Below are positions 17,875-25,706 of a stretch of DNA of 64,000 bases, piece by piece (position 1 is the stretch's first letter; the number at the start of each line of letters is the position of its first letter). Both the position numbers and the translations under genes were made by a program. Source of the stretch: Idiomarina zobellii (GTDB lineage Bacteria; Pseudomonadota; Gammaproteobacteria; Enterobacterales; Alteromonadaceae); assembly GCF_900100855.1 (NCBI RefSeq), contig NZ_FNCB01000001.1, positions 1 to 64,000 on the forward strand, written 5' to 3'. The notes beneath the pieces are model-generated. The model worked only from the letters and a program-made list of their open reading frames with translations, was not told the DNA's origin and ran no database searches.

Positions 17875-17957
17875 ACTTAGATTAAAAATTTAAGCCATTG
17901 TTTTTATTGCACTTAATTAATCACCGTACCACGAGAAATAAATCTAGCTTACTTTTC

Positions 17958-18008
17958 TGATGACTTTAAGCCATCAAAAAAAAGAGAAAATGATGAAATT
18001 ATTCATCA
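17958..18008. promoter_or_regulatory. Two palindromic activator sites between divergent sigma54 promoters
   Basis: Site 1 (17958-17976) is TGATGAC-N5-GCCATCA with one mismatch between arms. Site 2 (17991-18008) is TGATGAA-N4-TTCATCA with perfect arms. They share TGATGA half-sites and lie between the two sigma54 promoters, where a shared enhancer for the PAS activator would be expected. The binding protein is inferred. Confidence 0.6.
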
Positions 18009-18071
18009 AAATGATTTGGTTCGACTTTAAATATTTATATAAAAAACAGTGCCTTAAAAGTTTTCAGGCTT

Positions 18072-18087
18072 TGGCATAACCGTTGCA
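18072..18087 (+). promoter_or_regulatory. Sigma54 promoter of the porin gene
   Basis: TGGCATAACCGTTGCA: the TGGC and TTGCA elements are at exact -24/-12 spacing. It is about 52 bases upstream of the porin ATG. Confidence 0.85.
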
Positions 18088-18138
18088 GAGCTTATCTTGC
18101 ACATTCTTAATAACAAGAAAAAAACAGGGGAATACCAC

Positions 18139-19320
18139 ATGAAAAATAACGATAAGCTTAAACTGCGGGCTCTTACAACTACGACATTGGTCTCAACCAT
18201 GTTGGCAAGTAGTGCGGTTATGGCTCAGTCAGTTTCTGCACCGGAATGGGATTTTTCCTTTAACGGATACATAAATGCTCACGCTGTGTATGCGAGCTGC
18301 GATGACTCAGGGGCTACAGTAGCCGGCAACGCTTTGCTGTGCACAGGGGAAGATGCAACTTCCGTATCAAACGGTTATAGCCCTTCCAGTTTTCAATTTT
18401 CAGCGACGACCCAGGCTCAGGGCTTCGATTTAAAAGCGTTTCTTGCAATCGAGCCGGGCTCAACTGATAACAGCGCATTTAACGGGAACGGAGATAACCG
18501 TGCATATCGTGCTTACTTTACTGTCGGTAATGACGATGTAGGAACACTCAAAGTTGGTCGTGGTTATGGTGTGTTCGGTATTGATGTGGTGATTGAGGAC
18601 ATGGCGCTGGGAGGTGTTGGTGCACCGGCATCAATCCGTAGTCCATTAAACACAACCTTAGGCGCTGCCGGCTATGGTTATATTTTTGCAGATAGGTTAT
18701 CTCAAATCACTTACAGTCGGTCATTTGCTGACAACTGGCAAGCTGATATTGGTATTTTTCAACCTCTAGACTCAGTAAGCTTCGGAGGAAACGGCTATGT
18801 GGGTGATTCCGGCTCAGAGCGCCCAGGAGTTCATGGCCGCTTGCGCTACAATCATGATAACGGCTTTATTTCTACAACGTTTTACAATCAACATGTCACA
18901 ACCGATATCGGAGATTATAGCGCTAGAGGTGTCGATTTAACCGGCGCACTTCAATTGGATAACACTCGTATCTCCCTCTCACTATTTGATGCTAAGGGAC
19001 TCGGTTACTATGGGCTACTGATAGATGCTGCGGATGCTAACGGTACGCCGCGCGATAGCTCTGGTTGGTTTACCCAGGTAACGCAAACATTTGGAGCAAC
19101 TAAGGTTGGTTTGAATTATGGTGTATCAGAAGTAGATTTAGCCGGAATTGACCAGCTTAGTCAGGTAGAAAAACAAAGTAAATTTAGTTTGGGTGTTTAT
19201 CATACATTATGGCAAATGTTTACAGTGTCAGCAGAGCTGTCATCAATGGAAGCTGAGAGCCATAATAATGAGAGCATTGAAAACGAAGCTGTCAGTATTG
19301 GTTTCTCTTTATCTTTTTAA
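18139..19320 (+). CDS. Outer-membrane porin
   Basis: About 393 residues from the ATG at 18139 (AGGGGA upstream); the longer start at 18097 would precede the signal peptide. A signal peptide ends at about VMAQ. The mature part is rich in alternating strands and ends in a terminal phenylalanine (SIGFSLSF), the usual signature of a beta-barrel inserted by BAM. One CDDSG...LLCTG loop may form a disulphide. It diverges from the dehydrogenase operon and has its own sigma54 promoter, so it probably admits the same substrate across the outer membrane. Confidence 0.8.
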   Translation: MKNNDKLKLRALTTTTLVSTMLASSAVMAQSVSAPEWDFSFNGYINAHAVYASCDDSGATVAGNALLCTGEDATSVSNGYSPSSFQFSATTQAQGFDLKAFLAIEPGSTDNSAFNGNGDNRAYRAYFTVGNDDVGTLKVGRGYGVFGIDVVIEDMALGGVGAPASIRSPLNTTLGAAGYGYIFADRLSQITYSRSFADNWQADIGIFQPLDSVSFGGNGYVGDSGSERPGVHGRLRYNHDNGFISTTFYNQHVTTDIGDYSARGVDLTGALQLDNTRISLSLFDAKGLGYYGLLIDAADANGTPRDSSGWFTQVTQTFGATKVGLNYGVSEVDLAGIDQLSQVEKQSKFSLGVYHTLWQMFTVSAELSSMEAESHNNESIENEAVSIGFSLSF

Positions 19321-19373
19321 GCTCACCGAGGCGCTTATAACGCGCTGAACTTGAGATCTAGCTCAGTGTTCTA

Positions 19374-19466
19374 TTGACAGCCTCCCCCACCTAATGTCGG
19401 TGGGGGATTCCCGACGCAGCGGTTGCACACTAAACCGCATTAACCCCGCCCCATCCTCGATAGGAT
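19374..19466 (-). mobile_element. Solitary IS200/IS605-type right end with omegaRNA-like folds
   Basis: At 19374 the plus strand begins TTGACAG, then an 8-bp hairpin CCCCCACC-N7-GGTGGGGG (19384-19406) followed by ATTC. Read on the minus strand this is the usual end of IS605/IS1341-type elements, GAATCCCC(hairpin)GGAGG-TGTCAA. Two further hairpins precede it on that strand: GCGGTT/AACCGC (19419-19438) and ATCCT/AGGAT (19453-19466). This matches the right-end scaffold that yields omegaRNA in TnpB elements (family knowledge). No tnpA or tnpB is nearby, so it is a remnant or a small non-autonomous copy. Confidence 0.6.
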
Positions 19467-19504
19467 TACTTTGCGGCGTTTTGGATGGCTGCTTAATTAC
19501 GCTA

Positions 19505-21406
19505 TTATTTGTTTTGTTCGGCTTGCTGGCTTATTCGGCTAAACTTAATTCTTCCGTCTTTTCTGATATCAATAGTTTTATGATGTGACGCTCGCAGGTT
19601 TTTTAAAACGCTGTCGCGGAGCTTGTAAGTTGTGGGCTTTATTGGGAGCGACTTAATATCAAAACCAGCCACTTTGTCACCATTCGGGAAATGTATCGTT
19701 TGGCCCCTCCATCCTAGATTGCCAGAAGCTATATAATCTCCAACTAACAATTTGATCGTTTGACCAGCATAATGTTCGAGAGGCTTACCGTTGAACTGAA
19801 TATTGGTTGCTTGGGGTCGTCTATCTTGTTCGTAAGTCACTTCATAACGTAACGCATCCGAGAAGTGTAAAAAACCCTGATTAATAAAGCCGGTTAAATC
19901 GAGGCTTTCTTGCTCTGATGGCATAACTAGGCGTTGAGCGTTAGACTTTATAAGCTCTCTGAGTTGATTAGGCGTAAGCTCAATTAATTGAAGCGTGTCT
20001 GCATAGGGAATAACATTGTACCAATCAGAAAAAGTCGCCATTTCGCCCGGCTCAAAGCCGTTAACAATACTGGATGCATTGATTGCTGCCAAATCAGCGA
20101 TTTCATTATCTGTATTAACCGTTTGCATAACAGCATCCGTTATAAAGTTTGCAACTGCAAGCTCTGCAGTATAACGGTCAACCAGTATCGCATTTTTTGT
20201 TAGTGCTGAGTCATCAGGGATGCGCCCTAACGGCTCATTTAATACATCGTCAAAATCAGTGATGATAGGAGCAATGGACGTTTTATAAAACTCCTCACTA
20301 AAGCTTATAAGCGACGCGCTATTTTGCTTTAGAGAATGCAAAACGGTGTTGTTAGATATTACGACTTCTTTTGAGTCATGTCGCAAGTTCAGTTGAATAT
20401 CCCCAATGTAATCGCCCCACTGTCCAGCCTGAAATACCGGAACTCCACTGTAAATGTGCTCTTTATTAATCCCTGACTTATGCAGTGTATCGTGCGAATG
20501 ACCGCCGATGACAATAGCGGGAACCGACGCTTTTGCTAATAGCTCTGCGATGTCTTGATCGCCAACTTTTCCGCTTTGTTGATAGCCAATATGTGTCAGT
20601 GCGATAATGACATCAACCTTACCTTCAACAGCGGTCAGTATTTGGTTCATATTTTCCAGTTGCGGAGCAACTTTTAATTGCGGATCGTCAGCCAGGTTAC
20701 TTTTCGTATCTTCTGATGATGTTTGTCCAACTACCGCGACTCGCCACCCATTAATTACTCCAAGTAGCACAGAAGCGTAATCGTCAGCATCTAAATTTTT
20801 AGAAGCAACAAGATTTGAACTCAATAGTGGAAAATTGGCATCAGCGTTAATGGCTTGCTTTAGGATTTGGGTGCCGCGATCAAATTCATGATTACCCAAT
20901 ACTGCCGCATCAAGACCTGCCGATGAATAAGCGTGGTAGGCCAAGCTTTTTTTGAAAGATCCTGGACTGTAACCGAGTAATTCATCATATACGGCACCGG
21001 TATGATCATCTCCAGCGGATAAAAATAATACATGCTCTTTTTTTGAACTTGCCTCACGACGAGCCTTGCTGACATGGGCAGCTATGAGGCCAGTCACAAA
21101 GCGAACATCACCATCTTCTTTTTCTATTATGTGTTTGTTGTGTAAATCATTGATGTGGAAAATTCGTAGTTTTAAATGTTCTGATGGTTTTTTTGACGGC
21201 CAGTTATCGGGCCATCGTATTTCGAGATTTCCGGTTCTACCCGAAATAGGAGCAAGAGTGTAGGCTCGATCAAACGGGCTATTCTTGTGCAGTTCAAGTG
21301 GCGCTACCTGAATTACGTCCCTAGCGTGAGAGAACGCATCAGTGCTCACCAGTAGCAAACTCAAAAATACTGAATGTAAGATAAACAGGTGGCGCAACGT
21401 TTTCAA
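19505..21406 (-). CDS. Periplasmic 5'-nucleotidase/UshA-like phosphoesterase
   Basis: About 633 residues if translation starts at the TTG at 21406, which has AAGGAG at ideal spacing and leads straight into a signal peptide (KTLRHLFILHSVF...TDAFS); the longer ATG start at 21535 gives an implausible leader. The metallophosphatase domain carries HINDLHN, AGDDHTG, GNHEFDRG, ALTHIGYQ and GGHSHD, and the 5'-nucleotidase C-terminal domain follows. It would strip phosphate from nucleotides in the periplasm. It diverges from a TonB receptor gene; the pair may serve nucleotide or phosphate scavenging (inference). Confidence 0.85.
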   Translation of the reverse strand: MKTLRHLFILHSVFLSLLLVSTDAFSHARDVIQVAPLELHKNSPFDRAYTLAPISGRTGNLEIRWPDNWPSKKPSEHLKLRIFHINDLHNKHIIEKEDGDVRFVTGLIAAHVSKARREASSKKEHVLFLSAGDDHTGAVYDELLGYSPGSFKKSLAYHAYSSAGLDAAVLGNHEFDRGTQILKQAINADANFPLLSSNLVASKNLDADDYASVLLGVINGWRVAVVGQTSSEDTKSNLADDPQLKVAPQLENMNQILTAVEGKVDVIIALTHIGYQQSGKVGDQDIAELLAKASVPAIVIGGHSHDTLHKSGINKEHIYSGVPVFQAGQWGDYIGDIQLNLRHDSKEVVISNNTVLHSLKQNSASLISFSEEFYKTSIAPIITDFDDVLNEPLGRIPDDSALTKNAILVDRYTAELAVANFITDAVMQTVNTDNEIADLAAINASSIVNGFEPGEMATFSDWYNVIPYADTLQLIELTPNQLRELIKSNAQRLVMPSEQESLDLTGFINQGFLHFSDALRYEVTYEQDRRPQATNIQFNGKPLEHYAGQTIKLLVGDYIASGNLGWRGQTIHFPNGDKVAGFDIKSLPIKPTTYKLRDSVLKNLRASHHKTIDIRKDGRIKFSRISQQAEQNK

Positions 21407-21456
21407 AGTGCACTCCTTTTCATTAAGGGGATTAAGTTTTGCTCTATTAAACCGCA

Positions 21457-21540
21457 TTAATATGACAGTAAAAATACATTCCCTGTGACTTAAATATGTC
21501 ATCAAAATGACGCGAAAGCATACGTTAAATGTCATATTAA
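21457..21540. promoter_or_regulatory. Inverted-repeat operator region between nucleotidase and TonB receptor
   Basis: A perfect 11-bp inverted repeat, TTAATATGACA (21457-21467) and TGTCATATTAA (21530-21540), is separated by 62 bases. Between them lies a further dyad GTCAT-N4-ATGAC (21499-21512). Repeated TGTCAT half-sites in a divergent promoter region suggest a shared regulator, not identified. Confidence 0.5.
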
Positions 21541-21610
21541 GTTATTACTCTCTCGCACGCCTTTACAATTCATTCAATCGTAAAACAACCTGCTTCAGGG
21601 AGAGTAATTA

Positions 21611-23944
21611 ATGTCAATGTTTCGACCAAACGCGTTAGCTTTTGCAGTAACGAGCGCCCTGTTACTTGGGACGTCCTTCACCATTAACGCCCAAGAACAA
21701 ACAGATCAGCTTGAAACCATTATTGTGACAGCGCAAAAATCAGAGCAAAGCCTTCAAGAAGTGCCCGACGCAGTCTCTGTTGTCGAAGGAAGCGCACTGG
21801 ATCAACTTAATGTTGCAAATATATTTGACTTGAGTGATCAAGTACCCGGGCTTGTGGTATCGAGCGTGCAAGGCTATCGCCCCTCTGTATCAATTAGAGG
21901 CGTCGGCAATGAAATACCTGATAACGCTGGAACCAAGCAAGCTGTGGCATATCATATTGATGGTGTATTTATGGCCAATGATTATGCACTTTGGGCTGAC
22001 TTGGTTGATATTGATCGTGTTGAGGTCACTCGAGGCCCTGACGGAACCATTTATGGAAATAGTTCGACAGGCGGAGCCATTAACGTGCACACCAAAAAGC
22101 CTGACTTTATAAATGGTGATGGCTCAGTATCAGCAACAATGGGTCAGTACGACACGATGAACTTTCGTGGTGCTACCACATTGAAGTTAGACGACAATTT
22201 GGCAGTACGGTTCTCTGGATCTCACCGAGAGCATGACGGCTTCACAGAAAATAGAGCGCTTACTCATGATTATCGTTTAGACGATAAAAATGACACGACA
22301 GTTAGAGCACAATTACGTTGGCAACCCACTCAAGACTTCGATATTCAGCTTCAACATATGCAGTTCAGCTCAGATACAAACGGCCCTGCGCTGAAAGGTA
22401 ATTTCGACCTAATTAGCAATGATCCTCGCGTGGTTTACCATGATACCCGTGAGTACTATAAACTAGACATGGATATGACCAGCTTGCATATGCATTATGC
22501 TATGGACTGGGCTCAGTTACGCGGTATATTCAGCCAGCAAAACTATGACATGCGCCGTCGCCTGGATATGGATAGAAGCAGTTTGACTGCCAATGATCCA
22601 GCACCATTTCCTCTGTCTGATGGTGAAGAGCCGACAAGCTTAGGACAAGTTCCTATACCGGAATTTATCGGTAATTTGCGACAGGAAGATGAGTCCTATA
22701 CGGCTGAAGTCAACTTGATATCACCTGATGCAACGGCTGATTTAACATGGTTAGTTGGTGCTTTTTACCTTGATACTGAGATTTTCTCAAATACACGTAA
22801 TTTTTACGACGCCGGCAGAGATGGCAACCCAGTCAGTGAGGTTGTTGCAGGACCCAATGTGTTCGACAATAATGCGGATATTGATTTCATAAACTCTGAC
22901 TTCCGTAACTTTCAATCGTATTCAGTTTTTGGCCAAGTAAGTTATGCGTTAACAGACGCACTGCGTATGACGACGGGCTTACGTTATACTAATAACGAGT
23001 TTTCTGATGAGCGTTGCAGTTTAAACTGTGTTCCCACTCGCTCCCCTATCACCAGCACACCATCTGATGAAACTGATAACGTGACAGGGAAGTTTGCGCT
23101 GGACTATCAGTTCACAGAGCGAACTATGGGCTATGCATCTGTTGCAAGTGGCGTAAAACCAGCAGGCTCAAATAGCTCGACCGACACGCGATTTTTCCCT
23201 GAAAAATTTGATCAGGAAGAAATCATCGCTTACGAACTTGGTCTCAAAAATGATTTATTTGATAACCGGTTACGTCTAAATACCGCTGCTTTCTATTATG
23301 ATTACAGTGACTATTTATTTGAATCAAGTGGTATTGAACGCTTTAACTCAGGCGCATCAAACTTGCCTGAAACAGAAGTCTATGGCTTAGAAGTTGAAGC
23401 TCAAGCGAACCTTGGTAAAGGTTGGCGTTTAGATACCAACTTAACTTGGATGGAGTCAGAGGTTATTGAAGGGCGCGATGCAATCGATAGAGCCGAAGCT
23501 GAAAATGCTTCAGTCGGATTGATCCTAGATGGAGCCCCAACCGAGGCGATTAACGCCGCCCGCGAGGAAACTGCTGTTAACTTAACGGGTAACGAATTAG
23601 CGAAAACGCCAGATTTAGTCGGTAATATTCGCTTAAGCTATACACATCAGCTCAATAATGGGGCTACATTAAGATCATCATTGGGCTATACACACCGAGG
23701 TGACTATTTCGCTCGAGTCTTTAACTCTCCTGAGCGTGACGTCGTAGAAAGCTATGATATCGCTCATTTAAACGTGAATTACATTCCTTCACATGGTAAT
23801 TGGGATTTAGAGCTGAACGTGCGTAACTTATTCGACGACGACTCTGTTGCCTCTGTTCATACCGATACATACGGTGTGGGAGTGACTAGTAAGCAGTATT
23901 TAGCACCGCGTGTTGTGACACTTCAGGCTCGTTATTTCTTTTAA
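21611..23944 (+). CDS. TonB-dependent outer-membrane receptor
   Basis: A 777-residue receptor with signal peptide (to about INAQ), a TonB box (ETIIVTAQ near residues 35-42), a plug domain (SIRGVGNE, HIDGVFM, GPDGTIYG) and a 22-strand-type barrel ending in aromatic residues (VVTLQARYFF). It moves a scarce ligand across the outer membrane using TonB energy. No FecR or siderophore genes are near; the diverging nucleotidase suggests a phosphorylated or nucleoside ligand, but this is weak. Length is normal and the gene looks intact. Confidence 0.88.
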   Translation: MSMFRPNALAFAVTSALLLGTSFTINAQEQTDQLETIIVTAQKSEQSLQEVPDAVSVVEGSALDQLNVANIFDLSDQVPGLVVSSVQGYRPSVSIRGVGNEIPDNAGTKQAVAYHIDGVFMANDYALWADLVDIDRVEVTRGPDGTIYGNSSTGGAINVHTKKPDFINGDGSVSATMGQYDTMNFRGATTLKLDDNLAVRFSGSHREHDGFTENRALTHDYRLDDKNDTTVRAQLRWQPTQDFDIQLQHMQFSSDTNGPALKGNFDLISNDPRVVYHDTREYYKLDMDMTSLHMHYAMDWAQLRGIFSQQNYDMRRRLDMDRSSLTANDPAPFPLSDGEEPTSLGQVPIPEFIGNLRQEDESYTAEVNLISPDATADLTWLVGAFYLDTEIFSNTRNFYDAGRDGNPVSEVVAGPNVFDNNADIDFINSDFRNFQSYSVFGQVSYALTDALRMTTGLRYTNNEFSDERCSLNCVPTRSPITSTPSDETDNVTGKFALDYQFTERTMGYASVASGVKPAGSNSSTDTRFFPEKFDQEEIIAYELGLKNDLFDNRLRLNTAAFYYDYSDYLFESSGIERFNSGASNLPETEVYGLEVEAQANLGKGWRLDTNLTWMESEVIEGRDAIDRAEAENASVGLILDGAPTEAINAAREETAVNLTGNELAKTPDLVGNIRLSYTHQLNNGATLRSSLGYTHRGDYFARVFNSPERDVVESYDIAHLNVNYIPSHGNWDLELNVRNLFDDDSVASVHTDTYGVGVTSKQYLAPRVVTLQARYFF

Positions 23945-23965
23945 CATCGACTTATAGCAGCTCAG

Positions 23966-23990
23966 AGGCCACCTTAATCGGTGGCTTCTA
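23966..23990 (+). terminator. Hairpin after TonB receptor
   Basis: GCCACC-N6-GGTGGC followed by TTCTATCT, about 25 bases beyond the receptor stop. The T-tract is weak. The interval 24000-24145 shows nothing further. Confidence 0.5.
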
Positions 23991-24145
23991 TCTGAATCCA
24001 AACTGCTGAAATTAAACACATCTGTTTTTATGTCGTCGAATCGGACGACGAGCCGAGGCTAGCATTAAAACCGCCGCTTCCCTATTTATAAGAGGTCATA
24101 GAGAGGATTGCCACGTTGTTTATACTCGCACGCGACAATACATAG

Positions 24146-24313
24146 TCACATGTCGGCTGAACGATTATTCCGGCAGTTTTTTGAGTCAAGCCCTCTCGAC
24201 TTTAATCTATTTTTAGTTTTTTTCTTGTTGCCTATAAAGATTGTTGCAACACCAATCAATAAAACAAAGGGTGCCGCACCGATAAATACAGCTTGCAGCG
24301 TTGTCAGTTCCAT
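24146..24313 (-). CDS. Small single-pass membrane protein
   Basis: 55 residues from the ATG at 24313. A hydrophobic helix (LQAVFIGAAPFVLLIGVATIFIG) is followed by a strongly basic tail (NKKKTKNRLK). It follows another tiny membrane protein gene (24415-24534) on the same strand. Proteins of this shape occur as small accessory subunits of transporters or as type I toxins; neither is supported by a neighbour here. The ribosome-binding site is weak. Confidence 0.45.
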   Translation of the reverse strand: MELTTLQAVFIGAAPFVLLIGVATIFIGNKKKTKNRLKSRGLDSKNCRNNRSADM

Positions 24314-24414
24314 AGTTAATGTTCCGTGCACAAAGTTTTAAAGGTATATCGCGACCAATCCAAGTTCAATCCGAATAACCTCGCCTTTTTTCATGCGCTT
24401 CTCATACATTTGTG

Positions 24415-24534
24415 TCACTCATCACGATTTTCTTCCGTCAACTTCAATCGGTTTATACCCCATACACCGATAGTAAAAAATGCAATAAGCCCAAAGATCA
24501 ACAGAAGCAAAAGACCAATCTGTCCGGTTGTCAT
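24415..24534 (-). CDS. 39-residue membrane protein
   Basis: The ORF starts at 24534 after a strong AAAGGAGGGG. It encodes MTTGQIGLLLLL... with one hydrophobic helix, then the polar tail NRLKLTEENRDE. The excellent ribosome-binding site and clean topology make it likely to be translated. It precedes the 24146-24313 gene by about 100 bases and may be co-transcribed with it. No function is recognised. Confidence 0.55.
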   Translation of the reverse strand: MTTGQIGLLLLLIFGLIAFFTIGVWGINRLKLTEENRDE

Positions 24535-24868
24535 TATGCCCCTCCTTTATCTAATGCAAAAATCATTAAGTAAATTTAACGTCTCTAAAACTAGCATATG
24601 ACCATTTATTTTTGCTAAATTATCGGCGTTATATCATAATTAGAAATGCAGGCCACTTGGAATTTTGGCGCTGACAGTTACGAACAATTTTTACCATAGC
24701 ACCTACCAGTATTCGCTTCGTAAGAGATGACAAGCCAAACTAGTTATTCATGCAAAGAAAGAGTTTGAGCTTAATATAAGGAGCATGTCCATCTGCTTTT
24801 GAGAAACGAGTTTACCAGTCATACAGATGAGTCAGAACTGATCCAAGCAACACGAAAAGGTTAGGCAG
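24535..24868. other. Gene-free stretch
   Basis: AT-rich sequence in which I see no ORF with a ribosome-binding site, no tRNA and no clear repeat. It should contain the promoter of the tiny membrane genes (leftward) and of the 24869 ORF (rightward). Confidence 0.4.
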
Positions 24869-25036
24869 ATGAAATGTAAAAAGAAGCCACTGGGAAAACT
24901 AAGTCAAAAAAAGACGACTAAAGAGTACAGCCTCGATCAACTACTATCCAAAAGCTCTAAGTATGACTTTGTTTTAAGCGTTGAAGACAAACGCTGGCTT
25001 AACGGTTCTTTGGTCGAGGGAGAGAGCAAACGTTAA
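24869..25036 (+). CDS. 55-residue protein resembling the tail of a MazE/AbrB-type antitoxin
   Basis: The ORF begins after AAGGTTAGGCAG. After a lysine-rich start its body YSLDQLLSKSSKYDF...SVEDKRWLNG resembles the toxin-binding C-terminal segment of MazE-like antitoxins (YSLDELLAQC...EEDREWL). The AbrB DNA-binding half is absent, so it is either a free-standing neutraliser or a remnant. No MazF-like gene follows. Confidence 0.4.
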   Translation: MKCKKKPLGKLSQKKTTKEYSLDQLLSKSSKYDFVLSVEDKRWLNGSLVEGESKR

Positions 25037-25118
25037 TCAACGACAAACAGGAGTTTTCAGATATCAGAGATTGTAGCAACTTTTGCGTTTGCTTTAGCTC
25101 CAGTCCTATCAATATCAT

Positions 25119-25325
25119 TCACAGCATACTCTTTGTTTTATAACGAACGTAAATCTGATAATAACCAGGACTGACCTTGATGACAAAGAGGCCGTCGCTT
25201 TTATTGATAGCGTTATTTTCTTTTAGTTTTCTAATGTCCTCCAACAGTAATAAACCGCCATATTTGAGCTCCAAATATTTCAGTTGGTGAGCACCCAGCT
25301 TTTGGTCATCACCGACATGCTTCAA
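25119..25325 (-). CDS. Hypothetical protein of about 68 residues, possibly a remnant
   Basis: An open frame reading GDDQKLGAHQLKYLELKYGG and ending VRYKTKSML. It has only a TTG start (25325) and no clear ribosome-binding site. The sequence looks protein-like, but I do not recognise the family. It may be the end of a broken gene. Confidence 0.25.
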   Translation of the reverse strand: MKHVGDDQKLGAHQLKYLELKYGGLLLLEDIRKLKENNAINKSDGLFVIKVSPGYYQIYVRYKTKSML

Positions 25326-25647
25326 GCCAGCAGAGTTAGTAACAGAGTGTAAGGCGAGTCAATGGAAATCAGCAGGTGATGCACAGGACATTATGAATGG
25401 TTATAACCAGCTTTATGACACGCGCAAGGGTTGGCTAAAACTGCATAAAGATTCATCTGAGACAGCGTTTCCGGCCTTAATAATGACCAATTTAGTACAT
25501 ATTTTTTGTGACCATAGATTAAATTGACCACCCTGATTTACCTCTATGTACTTAAATTGCTCATTGCAGAAATTTGACTAAAAGCCAATATTTACAAGGG
25601 GTGTACATTAATGTAGATTAGTAAGAATTAAAGTGATATACCCGTAA
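25326..25647. other. Stretch with a degenerate reading frame
   Basis: From about 25356 the plus strand carries an open frame (KASQWKSAGDAQDIMNGYNQ and onward to a stop near 25527) without a start codon or ribosome-binding site, so it may be a gene remnant. The rest up to the tRNA fragment is AT-rich and shows nothing recognisable. Confidence 0.3.
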
Positions 25648-25697
25648 CTGCCTTGACATGGCAGAGGTCGGTTGTTCGAGTCAACTCGGACGCACCA
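25648..25697 (+). pseudogene. 3' fragment of tRNA-Val(GAC)
   Basis: The fragment begins with a 5-bp anticodon stem CTGCC/GGCAG around the loop TTGACAT (anticodon GAC), then variable loop, T-arm (GGTTG-TTCGAGT-CAACT), acceptor strand CGGACGC, discriminator A and encoded CCA. The 5' acceptor strand and D-arm are missing. Such displaced tRNA 3' ends mark an attachment site of an integrated element whose other end lies at an intact tRNA-Val gene, here expected to the left. A decayed tRNA gene is the alternative. Confidence 0.75.
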
Positions 25698-25706
25698 CTT
25701 TTCTAG

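Noticed and set aside
19394-19588. 64-codon ORF over the IS605-type end
   Set aside because: It spans the structured end and runs into the nucleotidase gene antisense; no ribosome-binding site was seen.
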